64,000 bases of DNA from Lucifugimonas sp038150225 (GTDB lineage: Bacteria; Chloroflexota; Dehalococcoidia; Lucifugimonadales; Lucifugimonadaceae): positions 1 to 64,000 of the forward strand of contig JAYQWG010000006.1 in NCBI GenBank assembly GCA_038150225.1, in the 5' to 3' direction. Shown piece by piece: positions 7,596-15,766 of this stretch (its first letter is position 1; each line of letters opens with the position of its first letter). The position numbers were made by a program, and so were the translations under genes. A model generated the notes under the pieces. It saw only the letters and a list, made by a program, of their open reading frames with translations, was not told the DNA's origin and did not search any database.

Positions 7596-8489
7596 ATGAC
7601 CACTGTTGGAGAAGGTAAATACACATACGAAGTCGACCGCGATTGGCTCAGGCACAAGCCAGCATTTTGGGAGCTTGGACAGTGCGCTGATGTCGGTGTC
7701 GATTCTCAAGACAGGGTCTGGTTGTTCAGTCGTTCGAAGCACCCGGTCACATGTTGGACCGCTGATGGAAACTTTATTGGTTCATGGGGCGATCATGGCA
7801 ACGAGCCGGGTGAATTTCGAGTTCCCCATGGCGTTTACATCGATCCAGAAGACAACATTTGGCTAGCCGACCACCAGACACACCAGGTGACCAAACACAA
7901 CGAGAATGGTGATGTACTCATGGAGCTCGGCGTTCATGGTTACGCCAATATCACCGTGACAACCACGAACGAACAAGGTGCGCCGTTCAATATGCCGACA
8001 GGACTGGCTCGATCGTCCGATGGAAAGCTGTTTGTCTCCGACGGATATGCGAACCGTCGCGTCCACAGATTCAGTGCTGACGGTGAGTTGGAACACTCGT
8101 GGGGCGAGGCAGGGAAAGGTCCTGGTCAGTTTTCGATTCTGCACAAGGTTGGCATCGACAAGAATGACCGCGTCTACATATGTGACCGAGAAAACAATCG
8201 AATCCAGATATTCGATACCGATGGCAATTACATCACCGAGTGGAACGATCTTGTTGGTCCCGGTGACGTCTTCTTCGACGACGATGTCGCTTATGTTGTC
8301 GAACAAGGTGGTGGTAACGGCGTATCGATCTGGACGCTTGACGGAGAACTAATTACCCGCTGGCGCGGTAATGCGGACGCTTGCCAGGCGGCCCACGGTG
8401 GCTGGTTCGACTCAAACGGAAACCTGTATGTGGCAGAAATTGGCGAACTGGGCAGGGGACAGCGGGTCACAAAGTTTTCAAGGATCTAA
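7596..8489 (+). CDS. NHL-repeat six-bladed beta-propeller protein (paralogue 3, divergent)
   Basis: 297 residues of NHL blades: VGVDSQDRVWLFSRS, VYIDPEDNIWLADHQTHQVTKH, LFVSDGYANRRVHRFS, VGIDKNDRVYICDRENNRIQIFD and FDSNGNLYVAEIGE. This set is closer to bacterial NHL/PAL-lyase-like propellers than the two upstream copies and lacks their shared LRKWRR ending. I start at ATG 7596, preceded by AGGA at 5 nt; the open frame from 7530 adds 22 unlikely residues. The last 4 nt overlap the convergent Fur-family gene. It is cytoplasmic by absence of a signal peptide. Substrate and reaction are unknown. Confidence 0.85.
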   Translation: MTTVGEGKYTYEVDRDWLRHKPAFWELGQCADVGVDSQDRVWLFSRSKHPVTCWTADGNFIGSWGDHGNEPGEFRVPHGVYIDPEDNIWLADHQTHQVTKHNENGDVLMELGVHGYANITVTTTNEQGAPFNMPTGLARSSDGKLFVSDGYANRRVHRFSADGELEHSWGEAGKGPGQFSILHKVGIDKNDRVYICDRENNRIQIFDTDGNYITEWNDLVGPGDVFFDDDVAYVVEQGGGNGVSIWTLDGELITRWRGNADACQAAHGGWFDSNGNLYVAEIGELGRGQRVTKFSRI

Positions 8490-8941
8490 GAATCTGAATC
8501 AGTGCCAGGGCAATCGTGTTCCTGACCTGATAGAACCAGATGAGTTGCGTTCACGTGGAATCCGTGTTGTTCGTGCACTTCTGATATGAAGCGTTGAACC
8601 AACTCGTCGTCTAACGCGAGGGTTCTACCGCAGCCGACGCACTGTAGGTGGTGATGGTTCGACTGGTTAATCCATTCGAACACCGTGTCACCGGGGCTCA
8701 TACGTGATTCGGCGACTAGTCCAACTCCACGAAGGTCTGAGAGCACTCTATAGACAGTCGATTGGTCGTATGAGGCTCCGTTGGTTCTTAGGAGTTCGAT
8801 GACTTCTGCAACCGTCATGTGTCCCGGTGTGTTTTGCAGGATATCGATTACATCACGCCGCGCTGGAGTGGCGCGTAGACCCGAGCCTCGCAGAAGGTCG
8901 GCTGTTGATTGGGACGATTCGTTGTGTGCGTGGTTGTCCAT
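8486..8941 (-). CDS. Fur-family metalloregulator (Fur/Zur/PerR type)
   Basis: A 151-residue repressor with the standard two-domain plan. The N-terminal winged helix reads GLRATPARRDVIDIL...VAEVIELL...QSTVYRVLSDLRGVGLV, and the dimerization/metal domain holds FEWINQSNHHHLQCVGCGRTL. That supplies the His cluster and the first CxxC of the structural zinc site. The second CxxC found in many Fur proteins is absent; the tail ends DCPGTDSDS with one Cys. Metal specificity (Fe, Zn, Mn or peroxide) cannot be told. I prefer ATG 8941; a TTG at 8965 would add 8 residues and overlap the terminator. It lies downstream of rpoD on the same strand, separated by that terminator. Confidence 0.85.
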   Translation of the reverse strand: MDNHAHNESSQSTADLLRGSGLRATPARRDVIDILQNTPGHMTVAEVIELLRTNGASYDQSTVYRVLSDLRGVGLVAESRMSPGDTVFEWINQSNHHHLQCVGCGRTLALDDELVQRFISEVHEQHGFHVNATHLVLSGQEHDCPGTDSDS

Positions 8942-8963
8942 TGCCTGATTTGAATTTAAGTAC

Positions 8964-8997
8964 AAAAAAGCTCCTGATAAATCTCAGGGGCTTTCAA
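8964..8997 (-). terminator. Rho-independent terminator downstream of rpoD
   Basis: An 11-bp stem with one G-T wobble (8967-8977 with 8984-8994) closes a 6-nt loop. On the minus strand the stem is followed by a run of six T. It begins about 20 bp after the rpoD stop and lies just upstream of the Fur-family start, so that gene needs its own promoter or read-through. Confidence 0.8.
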
Positions 8998-9014
8998 ATT
9001 CTTTTGGGCTCTAA

Positions 9015-10538
9015 CTAGGCGAGAAGCTCGCGTAATTCGGCAACGTGTGCGTCACCGCGCAAGCGACCGAGAGCTTTTCGCTCGATCTGTCGGATTCGTT
9101 CACGAGTTAGATTGAGCTCGCCACCGATCTCTTCGAGAGTTCGAGGTCGGCCGTCAAACAACCCAAACCGAAGTTCTAGAACTCGGCGCTCTCGCTCTTG
9201 GAGGTGACTGAGAACCTGATCAACCTGCTCTCTCATGGACGACTGGGCTGCTACGTCAGCAGGAGCCGGAGCAGATGAGTCCTGAATCAGGTCACCCAAC
9301 TCGTTTTCGGCATCTTCACCAATTGGAGTTTCGAGTGACACAGGTTCCTGCGACATCTGGAGAATTTCAGAAACACGGTCGATTGGAAGTTCAACTCGCT
9401 CTGACAGCTCCTCAACGGTAGGTTCTCGGTTCAATTGCTGACCGAGCTCACGTCGTGCACGCATGATTTTGTTGAGAGTCTCAACAACGTGAACAGGAAT
9501 ACGAATGGTTCGTGCCTGGTCTGCGATTGCTCGGGTGATTCCCTGTCGGATCCACCATGTTGCGTACGTGGAGAACTTAAATCCTTTACGGAAGTCGAAT
9601 TTCTCGATGGCACGCATCAGACCAATGTTGCCTTCCTGAATCAGGTCAAGCATCGACAAACCACGGTTCAAGTGCTTTTTCGCGACGCTCACTACAAGTC
9701 GAAGGTTTGCTTCGCCAAGGTGACGTCGAGCCTTCTCACCTTCTTCACGCACACGCATCAGATGTGCATTCAAGACCGAGGTGAGTGGCTGCAGTGCTGC
9801 AATGAAGTCTGGTTTGACGATTTCATCAGGTAAATCGTTCAGTACGGGGTTCAATCCGAGAATTTCTACAGTGTCTGGAGCGAGCAATCGAGAAAGAACC
9901 GACAGCTCAACAACGAGGTTGTGGGCTTCATCGGGCTCGACTCCAAGCGCATCTGACAGGTAGTTGATTAGTTCGTCTTCGCGCTTGCTGTCAACGAGGG
10001 CACGGAATTCTGGGTTCGTAAGCGCGTCACCAAGGGTGACTGGAACATCGAGACCGAGGTACTTAGCGATTGCGGAGGCTGTGTCGCCAACAGGACCAAG
10101 CTTAGTAAGGATTTCGGTAATGATTGTGAATGGATCAGGGGTTCCGACTTCAATGTCGCCCATGATCTCTTTCTCAATCGCTTCGAGTCTCTGTGCTAGT
10201 TCAACGGCCCTCGCAAGAACAACTTCATCAGCTGCCGTGAGAAGTGCAACGCGACCGATCTCCCGAAGATACATTCGAACTGTGTCTTCAGTTAATTCCG
10301 ATTCCTGGACTTCCTGAGCGAGATTATTCGCCGCGGTTGAAGACTCTGAAGCTCTTGCGGCTTCCCACATATCCAGCTCGGATCGTGTTACCGCAGTCGC
10401 ACCGCTTTCGGTGTCTTGGTTTGCTTCGTCTTCAGTGCCTTCCATGCGTGTAAAGGCAGTGGTGTAACCGGTGTCTCCGTCGAGAGCTGCGGTCACGTCA
10501 TTCAAATCTGCGTCCGACGAGCGTCGCTTTTGAACCAA
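9015..10538 (-). CDS. rpoD: Primary RNA polymerase sigma factor RpoD/SigA (sigma-70)
   Basis: This is the housekeeping sigma factor, which directs core RNA polymerase to -35/-10 promoters. Region 1.2 (EDTVRMYLREIGRVALL) is followed by a long acidic non-conserved insert. Then come region 2 (NLRLVVSVAKKHLNRGLSM, FKFSTYATWWIRQGITRAI), region 3 (RIPVHVVETLNKI...REPTVEEL) and region 4 with its -35-binding helix (TLEEIGGELNLTRERIRQIE). An ATG at 10586 gives 523 residues but has no SD site; TTG 10538 has AAGGA exactly 7 nt upstream and gives 507, so I prefer it. Both are compatible with the family. The gene has a long untranslated upstream region and its own terminator. Confidence 0.93.
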   Translation of the reverse strand: MVQKRRSSDADLNDVTAALDGDTGYTTAFTRMEGTEDEANQDTESGATAVTRSELDMWEAARASESSTAANNLAQEVQESELTEDTVRMYLREIGRVALLTAADEVVLARAVELAQRLEAIEKEIMGDIEVGTPDPFTIITEILTKLGPVGDTASAIAKYLGLDVPVTLGDALTNPEFRALVDSKREDELINYLSDALGVEPDEAHNLVVELSVLSRLLAPDTVEILGLNPVLNDLPDEIVKPDFIAALQPLTSVLNAHLMRVREEGEKARRHLGEANLRLVVSVAKKHLNRGLSMLDLIQEGNIGLMRAIEKFDFRKGFKFSTYATWWIRQGITRAIADQARTIRIPVHVVETLNKIMRARRELGQQLNREPTVEELSERVELPIDRVSEILQMSQEPVSLETPIGEDAENELGDLIQDSSAPAPADVAAQSSMREQVDQVLSHLQERERRVLELRFGLFDGRPRTLEEIGGELNLTRERIRQIERKALGRLRGDAHVAELRELLA

Positions 10539-10908
10539 CTCTAGTTCCTTTCGGGCATTTAGTGCCCGGCCCCTCTCCCTGAGCATTCAAGCGCGGTTGC
10601 CTGACTTGCCAGGAATTGGAATGTGCTTAGTGCTTCTCGCTATGCCTCGTAACTCCAGCCTGCTACAAAGCAGCGAGTGGTGAGAATGGTGGCGAACACA
10701 TAAGTGTTAGATGTGTGTTTATCTAATAACTATGGTCTTACCAATCATTCTCCGTGTCGTACTGAATACGCCAACCGACCTTGTATTCTACGGCATTACC
10801 CCCCTATTCTAAAAGGGGGTAAGCCAACGAAATTACGATATTCGTAAACATTCGAGTGTTATTCAGGCAAATAGAGCGAAATTTTCGATGTTCGCTCGCT
10901 TGAATCTG
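10539..10908. other. 370-bp non-coding region upstream of rpoD with several inverted repeats
   Basis: No convincing gene. On + coordinates it holds TTACCCCC/GGGGGTAA (10796-10803 with 10815-10822, 11-nt loop), TTACGA-TAT-TCGTAA (10833-10847), an imperfect AACATTCGAGTGTT (10848-10861 region) and TGGTCTTACCA (10733-10743), which fits a TNGTNNNACNA-type GntR half-site pair. These are likely control elements for rpoD, but I find no textbook -35/-10 pair. The repeat nearest the dehydrogenase stop is listed as a terminator. Confidence 0.5.
10874..10897 (-). terminator. Hairpin after the MDR dehydrogenase, weak terminator
   Basis: GAGCGAA and TTCGCTC form a 7-bp stem around a 10-nt A+T-rich loop, 12 bp beyond the minus-strand stop at 10909. 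The following minus-strand sequence is TATTTG, with no real T run, so termination would be inefficient. Confidence 0.4.
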
Positions 10909-11940
10909 CTAATCCCAGTTGATCACAAATTTCCCCGGGGCGCCTTTTGAGAACTCTTCGTATGCAGTCGGGGCCTGTTCGATGGTTGAACGCGAGGTGA
11001 TCACCGAGTCGAGGGGCACATTTCTTTCTGCGGTAAATCTTGCTGCTTCTTCGAGACCGAACGTAGAGAATGTCCAGGAACCGAGCATAGTAAGGTGACG
11101 ATGAATGATGTGAGGGGTTGGCTGGTAGGTGACTTCGCCACCTTCTCCAACGAGACAGGTTTTGCCGAAAATCCTGGTCGACTCGACCGCTGCAACTCTT
11201 GTTACCGCCAAACCGGCGGCTTCCAGCGAAGAGTGTGCGCCGTGTCCGTCTGTAAGCGCTTTGATTTGTTCTGGCGCGTCACCCGCACTGGAATCAACGG
11301 TTTGCCACGTCCCGACATCAGACGCCATTTGGAGTCGTTCTTTCGAAACATCCACAGCAATTACACGCGCACCCATTTCGGTTCCGAACATTGTGGCTGC
11401 AAGACCAACTGGTCCCTGACCAAATACAGCGAGCGTCTCTAGCCCGGAAACTTCCAATTTTTTCAGTGCTTGAAACGCAGTGCTAGCACCGCAGGCTAGA
11501 TAGGCTCCAACTTCATATGAGAGTTCATCAGGCAGGGGAACGCACGTGGATTGGTGGGCGACCATGTAGTCACCGTGTCCGCCATGCATCGACCCGCCGT
11601 AGTACTCCTTCTTTTCGGTGACCTCGCACAGTTGTTGCCAACCGGTTCGGCAGTAGTCGCACTCACGACAACCTTCGTAGTGGTGCTGAATTATTCGATC
11701 TCCGACAGATAGTCCAGTGACGTTCGGACCTAACGCAACGATTTCTCCACATGGCTCGTGACCCGGGCGTCTCAACTCGCCGTTGTGTTCATTAGCAGAG
11801 TCGGCGCGATAGCGTTGGAAATCAGAACCACACAATCCGGATGACCTTAGCTTTACCAGAACCTGTTCAGGACCTGGATCAATATCCGGGTAATCGATTA
11901 CTTCCGCTTTACTGTTGCCGTAGAAGGCGACTCCTCGCAT
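10909..11940 (-). CDS. Zinc-dependent medium-chain alcohol dehydrogenase
   Basis: 343 residues of the MDR superfamily; oxidises an alcohol or polyol with NAD(P). The catalytic zinc ligands appear in SGLCGSDF and PGHEPCGE. The structural zinc loop is CRECDYCRTGWQQLC, and the Rossmann motif is VFGQGPVGLAA. I start at ATG 11940 with GGAGAG about 5 nt upstream; the frame open to 12009 adds a non-homologous leader. The family resembles threonine/sorbitol-type dehydrogenases, but the substrate pocket cannot be read. It is a single gene between an A+T-rich control region and rpoD, with its own extended -10 promoter candidate. Confidence 0.88.
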   Translation of the reverse strand: MRGVAFYGNSKAEVIDYPDIDPGPEQVLVKLRSSGLCGSDFQRYRADSANEHNGELRRPGHEPCGEIVALGPNVTGLSVGDRIIQHHYEGCRECDYCRTGWQQLCEVTEKKEYYGGSMHGGHGDYMVAHQSTCVPLPDELSYEVGAYLACGASTAFQALKKLEVSGLETLAVFGQGPVGLAATMFGTEMGARVIAVDVSKERLQMASDVGTWQTVDSSAGDAPEQIKALTDGHGAHSSLEAAGLAVTRVAAVESTRIFGKTCLVGEGGEVTYQPTPHIIHRHLTMLGSWTFSTFGLEEAARFTAERNVPLDSVITSRSTIEQAPTAYEEFSKGAPGKFVINWD

Positions 11941-11999
11941 TGATCTCTCCGAGTGAACTGAATTGAACGTACATCTGCGTAAGTTTGACGAATCGGCAC

Positions 12000-12008
12000 T
12001 GTATACCA
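12000..12008 (-). promoter_or_regulatory. Extended -10 promoter candidate for the MDR dehydrogenase
   Basis: On the minus strand the sequence reads TGGTATACA, an extended -10 (TGn) with TATACA, 60 bp upstream of the ATG at 11940. No good -35 hexamer lies 17 bp further, as is common for extended -10 promoters. Confidence 0.4.
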
Positions 12009-12123
12009 ACTATCACCGGCTTTAAACCTTTGCGATGCGGCAAAACCAGCAGTAAGCTTCACCCCGCCCGAACAAATTGAGACCTGAGCGGTTTTTTACC
12101 GCATTGCATGGAATGTTCTAAAA

Positions 12124-13335
12124 ATGGCCGATTCATTTAGTTACGACTCACTGTTTTCAGAAAATTCGACGGACACCCCGTTGAATTTCGTCAAGCACGC
12201 GAAATATGACTTCGCAGTTGCTTATCCCGCCCCGGAAACGTTGCCAATGGACGGGCTGATTCAGGCTCTTCAAACTGCGGTTGATTCAGATGGCGAACGT
12301 ATCGCCAGCGAAATGGCCTACTACCCACACCAATTTGGTGCGCAAGAGCTCCGCGAGTACACAGTCCAAAAATTACAGAATGACCGTGGATTCACAGTTG
12401 ACCCAGATGAAGTTGCTTTGACGAACGGCTCAGGAGAAGCGCTCGGTCTTGTGATTCAGGCACTCACTAACCCTGGTGATGTGGTGCTTGCAGAAGAGTT
12501 CGTCTACATGGGTACCCTGAACCAGCTTCGTAGGTTCGGTGCAGACATCAGGGGAGTCGCCATCGATGAAGGCGGAATCGTCCCAGAGGCGATGGAAAAG
12601 CAGATCGAAGAACTGATCGCCAATGGCGAGAAGCCGAAGTATCTGTACACCATCCCAGAACACCAGAACCCAACAGGTTCCACGCTATCGGAAGAGCGAC
12701 GCAAGGCAATTTTGAAGATCGCCCACAAGTACAAGATGCCAATACTTGAGGACGACTGCTACGTCGACCTCCGGTACGCCGGAGATGTTCAACCATCTTT
12801 CAGGGCTCTAGATGATTCAGGCATTGTTGTTTATGTCGCTTCTTACTCGAAACTGTTGGCTCCTGGTCTTAGGCTCGGGTACTTCACAGGCGCACCGGAA
12901 TTGATGCGTAGAGCTATGAGCTTCAAGCTGGGTAGTGGACCCAACCAGTTTGCATCTATAGCCATCGAGGGTTTCCTGAAGAACAACCTCGATTCTCACC
13001 GGAACAATTTCAATCCATTACTCAAAGAAAAGTGCGACGCAATGACCGGCGCACTCGAAGAGCATTTCGGCGGATCGGGTGCAACCTGGTCGACTCCTGA
13101 AGGCGGTTGTTACGTTTGGCTGACGATGCCTGAAGGTTCTGACATAAGTGCAATTCGTGACGCAGTATTTGAGCAAGGTGTCGGTTACGTGGCAGGTACG
13201 AACTTCGAAGCAGATGCTTCAGGTAGAGTTGGCCACAACAGCGCTCGGTTGTGCTTCGCGTACGAGTCACCTCAGAAGAACCGGGAGGGTATCGCGCTTC
13301 TGGCACAGCTGTTCAAGCAGCACGGTGTGATGTAA
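12124..13335 (+). CDS. PLP-dependent aminotransferase, class I/II (2-aminoadipate/MocR-like)
   Basis: 403 residues, fold-type I. Motifs are YYPHQFGAQELREYTVQKL near residue 65, the glycine-rich LTNGSGEALGLV, the PEHQNPTGSTLS segment, LEDDCYVDLRY with the PLP-contacting Asp, and the Schiff-base lysine in VASYSKLLAPGLRLGY. This subgroup includes LysN-type 2-aminoadipate transaminases and the aminotransferase domains of MocR regulators, but there is no N-terminal GntR domain here, so it is an enzyme. The ATG has only a weak GGAA upstream. A strong terminator follows. A GCGGT/ACCGC inverted repeat (12088-12102) lies 22 bp before the start. Confidence 0.88.
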   Translation: MADSFSYDSLFSENSTDTPLNFVKHAKYDFAVAYPAPETLPMDGLIQALQTAVDSDGERIASEMAYYPHQFGAQELREYTVQKLQNDRGFTVDPDEVALTNGSGEALGLVIQALTNPGDVVLAEEFVYMGTLNQLRRFGADIRGVAIDEGGIVPEAMEKQIEELIANGEKPKYLYTIPEHQNPTGSTLSEERRKAILKIAHKYKMPILEDDCYVDLRYAGDVQPSFRALDDSGIVVYVASYSKLLAPGLRLGYFTGAPELMRRAMSFKLGSGPNQFASIAIEGFLKNNLDSHRNNFNPLLKEKCDAMTGALEEHFGGSGATWSTPEGGCYVWLTMPEGSDISAIRDAVFEQGVGYVAGTNFEADASGRVGHNSARLCFAYESPQKNREGIALLAQLFKQHGVM

Positions 13336-13358
13336 ATAGTTCAAACTTGAACTGAATG

Positions 13359-13388
13359 AAAAGACCGGCGATTCGCCGGTCTTTTTTT
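13359..13388 (+). terminator. Strong Rho-independent terminator
   Basis: The stem AGACCGGCG with CGCCGGTCT is followed by seven T and preceded by an A run. It lies 24 bp after the aminotransferase stop. Confidence 0.9.
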
Positions 13389-13417
13389 ATTTCCTTCGGC
13401 TTGCTCGTGAAAAATCA

Positions 13418-13446
13418 TTGCCGATACGGAGAGTCGCGACTAAATT
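13418..13446 (+). promoter_or_regulatory. Sigma-70 promoter candidate for fructose-bisphosphate aldolase
   Basis: TTGCCG (13418-13423) and TAAATT (13441-13446) are separated by 17 bp. Downstream in the leader, ACTCGC and GCGAGT (13468-13473, 13482-13487) form a 6-bp inverted repeat with an 8-nt spacer, ahead of the SD site GAGGAAG of the gene at 13517. Confidence 0.45.
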
Positions 13447-13516
13447 CGTAATCAGAAACTTTTTTGAACTCGCAAAATGACGCGAGTGAGAACGTTGAAC
13501 CCAAGAGGAAGATTGA

Positions 13517-14524
13517 ATGGCCGACAGTGCGCTGAACGACATTTCGAAGAAGATGGTTGCCCGCAAGAAGGGAATTCTTGCTGCTGACGAGAGTACGTCG
13601 ACCATGACGAAACGCCTGGACAGCATCAACGTCGAATCGACAGAGGAAACCCGTCGACAGTGGCGGCAGCTGCTTTTCCAAACTCCGGATATCGGTGACT
13701 TCATCTCGGGCGTCATCATGTACGACGAGACTATCCGCCAGTCTGACGACTCAGGTAAGTCGTTCGTCGACCTGCTTGCCGATTCGGATGTGATCTCCGG
13801 CATCAAGGTTGATCTTTCTACCCACGATCTTGCTGGAGCACCGGGCGAGTTCATCACTGAAGGTCTTGATGGTCTCCGTGCTCGCCTGGCTGAGTACTAC
13901 GAACTTGGTGCTCGATTCGCCAAGTGGCGCGCTCTTCTGATCATCAGCGACGGGAAGCCATCCGATTACGCAATTCACACGAATGCCCACGCTCTCGCCC
14001 GATACTCAGCATTGTGTCAGGAACAAGGCATTGTTCCGATTGTTGAACCAGAAGTCTTGATGGACGGGAAGCACAGCATTGATGACTGTTTGTCCGCAAC
14101 TACAAGAGCTCTGAACGCAGTGTTCGCTGAGCTCGAAAAGCAGAATGTCGACATCGAGGGCATAGTGCTTAAGCCGAACATGGTCATCTCCGGTTCAGAT
14201 GCGCTGGACCGCGCTTCAGCCGAAGAAGTGGCACGAAAGACTATCGATTGCTTCCTCGAAACCGTTCCTTCGTCAGTTCCCGGTATAGCGTTCTTGAGCG
14301 GTGGTCAGGGCGATGAAGAATCAGTTGTGAATCTCGACGCGATCAACAAGATTGCGAACGAAGAAGATCTTCCTTGGGAACTCACGTACTCGTACGGTCG
14401 AGGTCTTCAAGCTGCTCCACTTGCCGCGTGGGGTGGCAAGCAGGAGAACGTTCCTGCTGGTCAAGACGCATTTCAGCAGCGCGGTAAAGATTCCAGTGCT
14501 GCTCGAGAAGGCGTTTACGCGTAG
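13517..14524 (+). CDS. Fructose-bisphosphate aldolase class I
   Basis: 335 residues of the animal/plant-type class I aldolase, which cleaves fructose 1,6-bisphosphate to dihydroxyacetone phosphate and glyceraldehyde 3-phosphate without metal. Diagnostic segments are KGILAADESTSTMTKRL near the N-terminus, GKSFVDLLADSDVISGIKVD, FAKWRALL, the Schiff-base lysine in GIVLKPNMVISG, IAFLSGGQGDEES and LTYSYGRGLQ. The length is a little below the usual 340-360 and the C-terminal Tyr-rich tail is reduced to EGVYA. ATG 13517 has GAGGAAG upstream. It carries its own promoter and lies 44 bp before an amidohydrolase gene. It links the sugar-acid genes to central glycolysis/gluconeogenesis. Confidence 0.93.
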   Translation: MADSALNDISKKMVARKKGILAADESTSTMTKRLDSINVESTEETRRQWRQLLFQTPDIGDFISGVIMYDETIRQSDDSGKSFVDLLADSDVISGIKVDLSTHDLAGAPGEFITEGLDGLRARLAEYYELGARFAKWRALLIISDGKPSDYAIHTNAHALARYSALCQEQGIVPIVEPEVLMDGKHSIDDCLSATTRALNAVFAELEKQNVDIEGIVLKPNMVISGSDALDRASAEEVARKTIDCFLETVPSSVPGIAFLSGGQGDEESVVNLDAINKIANEEDLPWELTYSYGRGLQAAPLAAWGGKQENVPAGQDAFQQRGKDSSAAREGVYA

Positions 14525-14568
14525 AGCTGATTATTACTCCTACGACTCAAGAGAACTCAAGGAATCCC

Positions 14569-15759
14569 ATGCCAACTCACGATGAAATTAACCGACTAGT
14601 CTCTGAGCACGCCGATGCGCTAATTGAGACACGCAGGTATTTTCATCAAATTCCTGAGCTTGGATTCCAGGAAAACGAAACGGCAGGCGAAATCGCCCGG
14701 AGACTTGAAGTCGCGGGACTGAGGGTCGAAACCGGAATTGGTAAGACAGGCGTCGTTGGAGTGCTTGAGGGTGGTAAGTCGGGGTCGACTCTGATGATTC
14801 GTGCAGACATTGACGGATTACCGGTCGATGAATCTACCGGTCTTGAGTTTGCCGCTACGAACGGACGGATGCACGCATGCGGTCATGATGGTCATATAAC
14901 GATGGCGCTCGTTGCTGCTGAAATCCTGGCAACTGTCCGAAACGAAATCGCCGGGACTGTAATTTTCGCCTTCCAGCCTGCCGAAGAAGTCGTGCAAGGC
15001 GCGTTGGCAATGATCGAAGATGGACTGTTTGAAAAGTACCCGGCTGACCGGGTGATTGGGACACACCTCTGGAATCAAATACCGACAGGAACTGTGGGTG
15101 TGAACAGGGCAACGGTGTTTGCCAGTGCAGACCAGTTCAGGATAATCGTCAGAGGCAAGGGTGGTCACGGCGCTATGCCACACATGACCATCGACCCAGT
15201 GGCGGCTATTGCCGAAATCATTACCACCGCTCAAACGGTCGTAAGTCGTGAAGTACCGCCGAACGAGATGGGTGTCCTCACTTTTGGTCAGATCCATGGT
15301 GGTGCAGCACCAAACGTCATTGCCGACAGCGTGATGGTTGAGGGAACTATTCGCGCTTACACTCCGCCGACTCGAGATTTGATTCTGGGTTCGCTGGAGC
15401 GAATAGCGAAGAACGTAGCCGAAGCAATGCGGGCAGAAACTTCCTTCGAACGTATTCACGGTACTCCAGCGGTGATCAATGATCCCGAAATTGCTGCGTG
15501 GGTGACCCAGCAGGCGAGTCACGTGGTTGGCGAAGGCAATGCCAGGGAATGGGAACCGGTGAGTGTGGGCGACGATATGTCGGAGTTCAACAATCGAGTT
15601 CCGGGTGTGTACTTCCTGCTCGGTGCAGCCCACGACGACGAAACCGCAAAGCAGCGTGAGGTTGAAGGACACCATAACGCGCGCTTCGATTGGAGCGAGG
15701 ATTGCTTGCCGATCGGAACAGAAATATTCGTCCGATCGGCGTTAGATTTCCTGAGCTAA
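14569..15759 (+). CDS. M20-family amidohydrolase (hippurate/N-acyl-amino-acid hydrolase type)
   Basis: 396 residues. Members hydrolyse N-acyl amino acids, IAA conjugates or hippurate with a two-metal centre. Visible motifs are RRYFHQIPELGFQENETA, the metal ligands in MHACGHDGHITMAL, the catalytic Glu pair in FQPAEEVVQGALAM, the dimerization domain GGHGAMPHMTIDPVAAIAEI and the final His in REVEGHHNARFD. Length and order match the M20D peptidase/hydrolase group. ATG 14569 has AGGA 5-6 nt upstream and no signal peptide, so it is cytoplasmic. Its 3' end nearly meets the convergent SDR gene, with 7 bp between the stops. Confidence 0.9.
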   Translation: MPTHDEINRLVSEHADALIETRRYFHQIPELGFQENETAGEIARRLEVAGLRVETGIGKTGVVGVLEGGKSGSTLMIRADIDGLPVDESTGLEFAATNGRMHACGHDGHITMALVAAEILATVRNEIAGTVIFAFQPAEEVVQGALAMIEDGLFEKYPADRVIGTHLWNQIPTGTVGVNRATVFASADQFRIIVRGKGGHGAMPHMTIDPVAAIAEIITTAQTVVSREVPPNEMGVLTFGQIHGGAAPNVIADSVMVEGTIRAYTPPTRDLILGSLERIAKNVAEAMRAETSFERIHGTPAVINDPEIAAWVTQQASHVVGEGNAREWEPVSVGDDMSEFNNRVPGVYFLLGAAHDDETAKQREVEGHHNARFDWSEDCLPIGTEIFVRSALDFLS

Positions 15760-15766
15760 CTATCGA

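Noticed and set aside
14818..15675. 285-codon open frame on the minus strand
   Set aside because: Antisense shadow of the M20 amidohydrolase; the plus strand has all the metal-ligand motifs.
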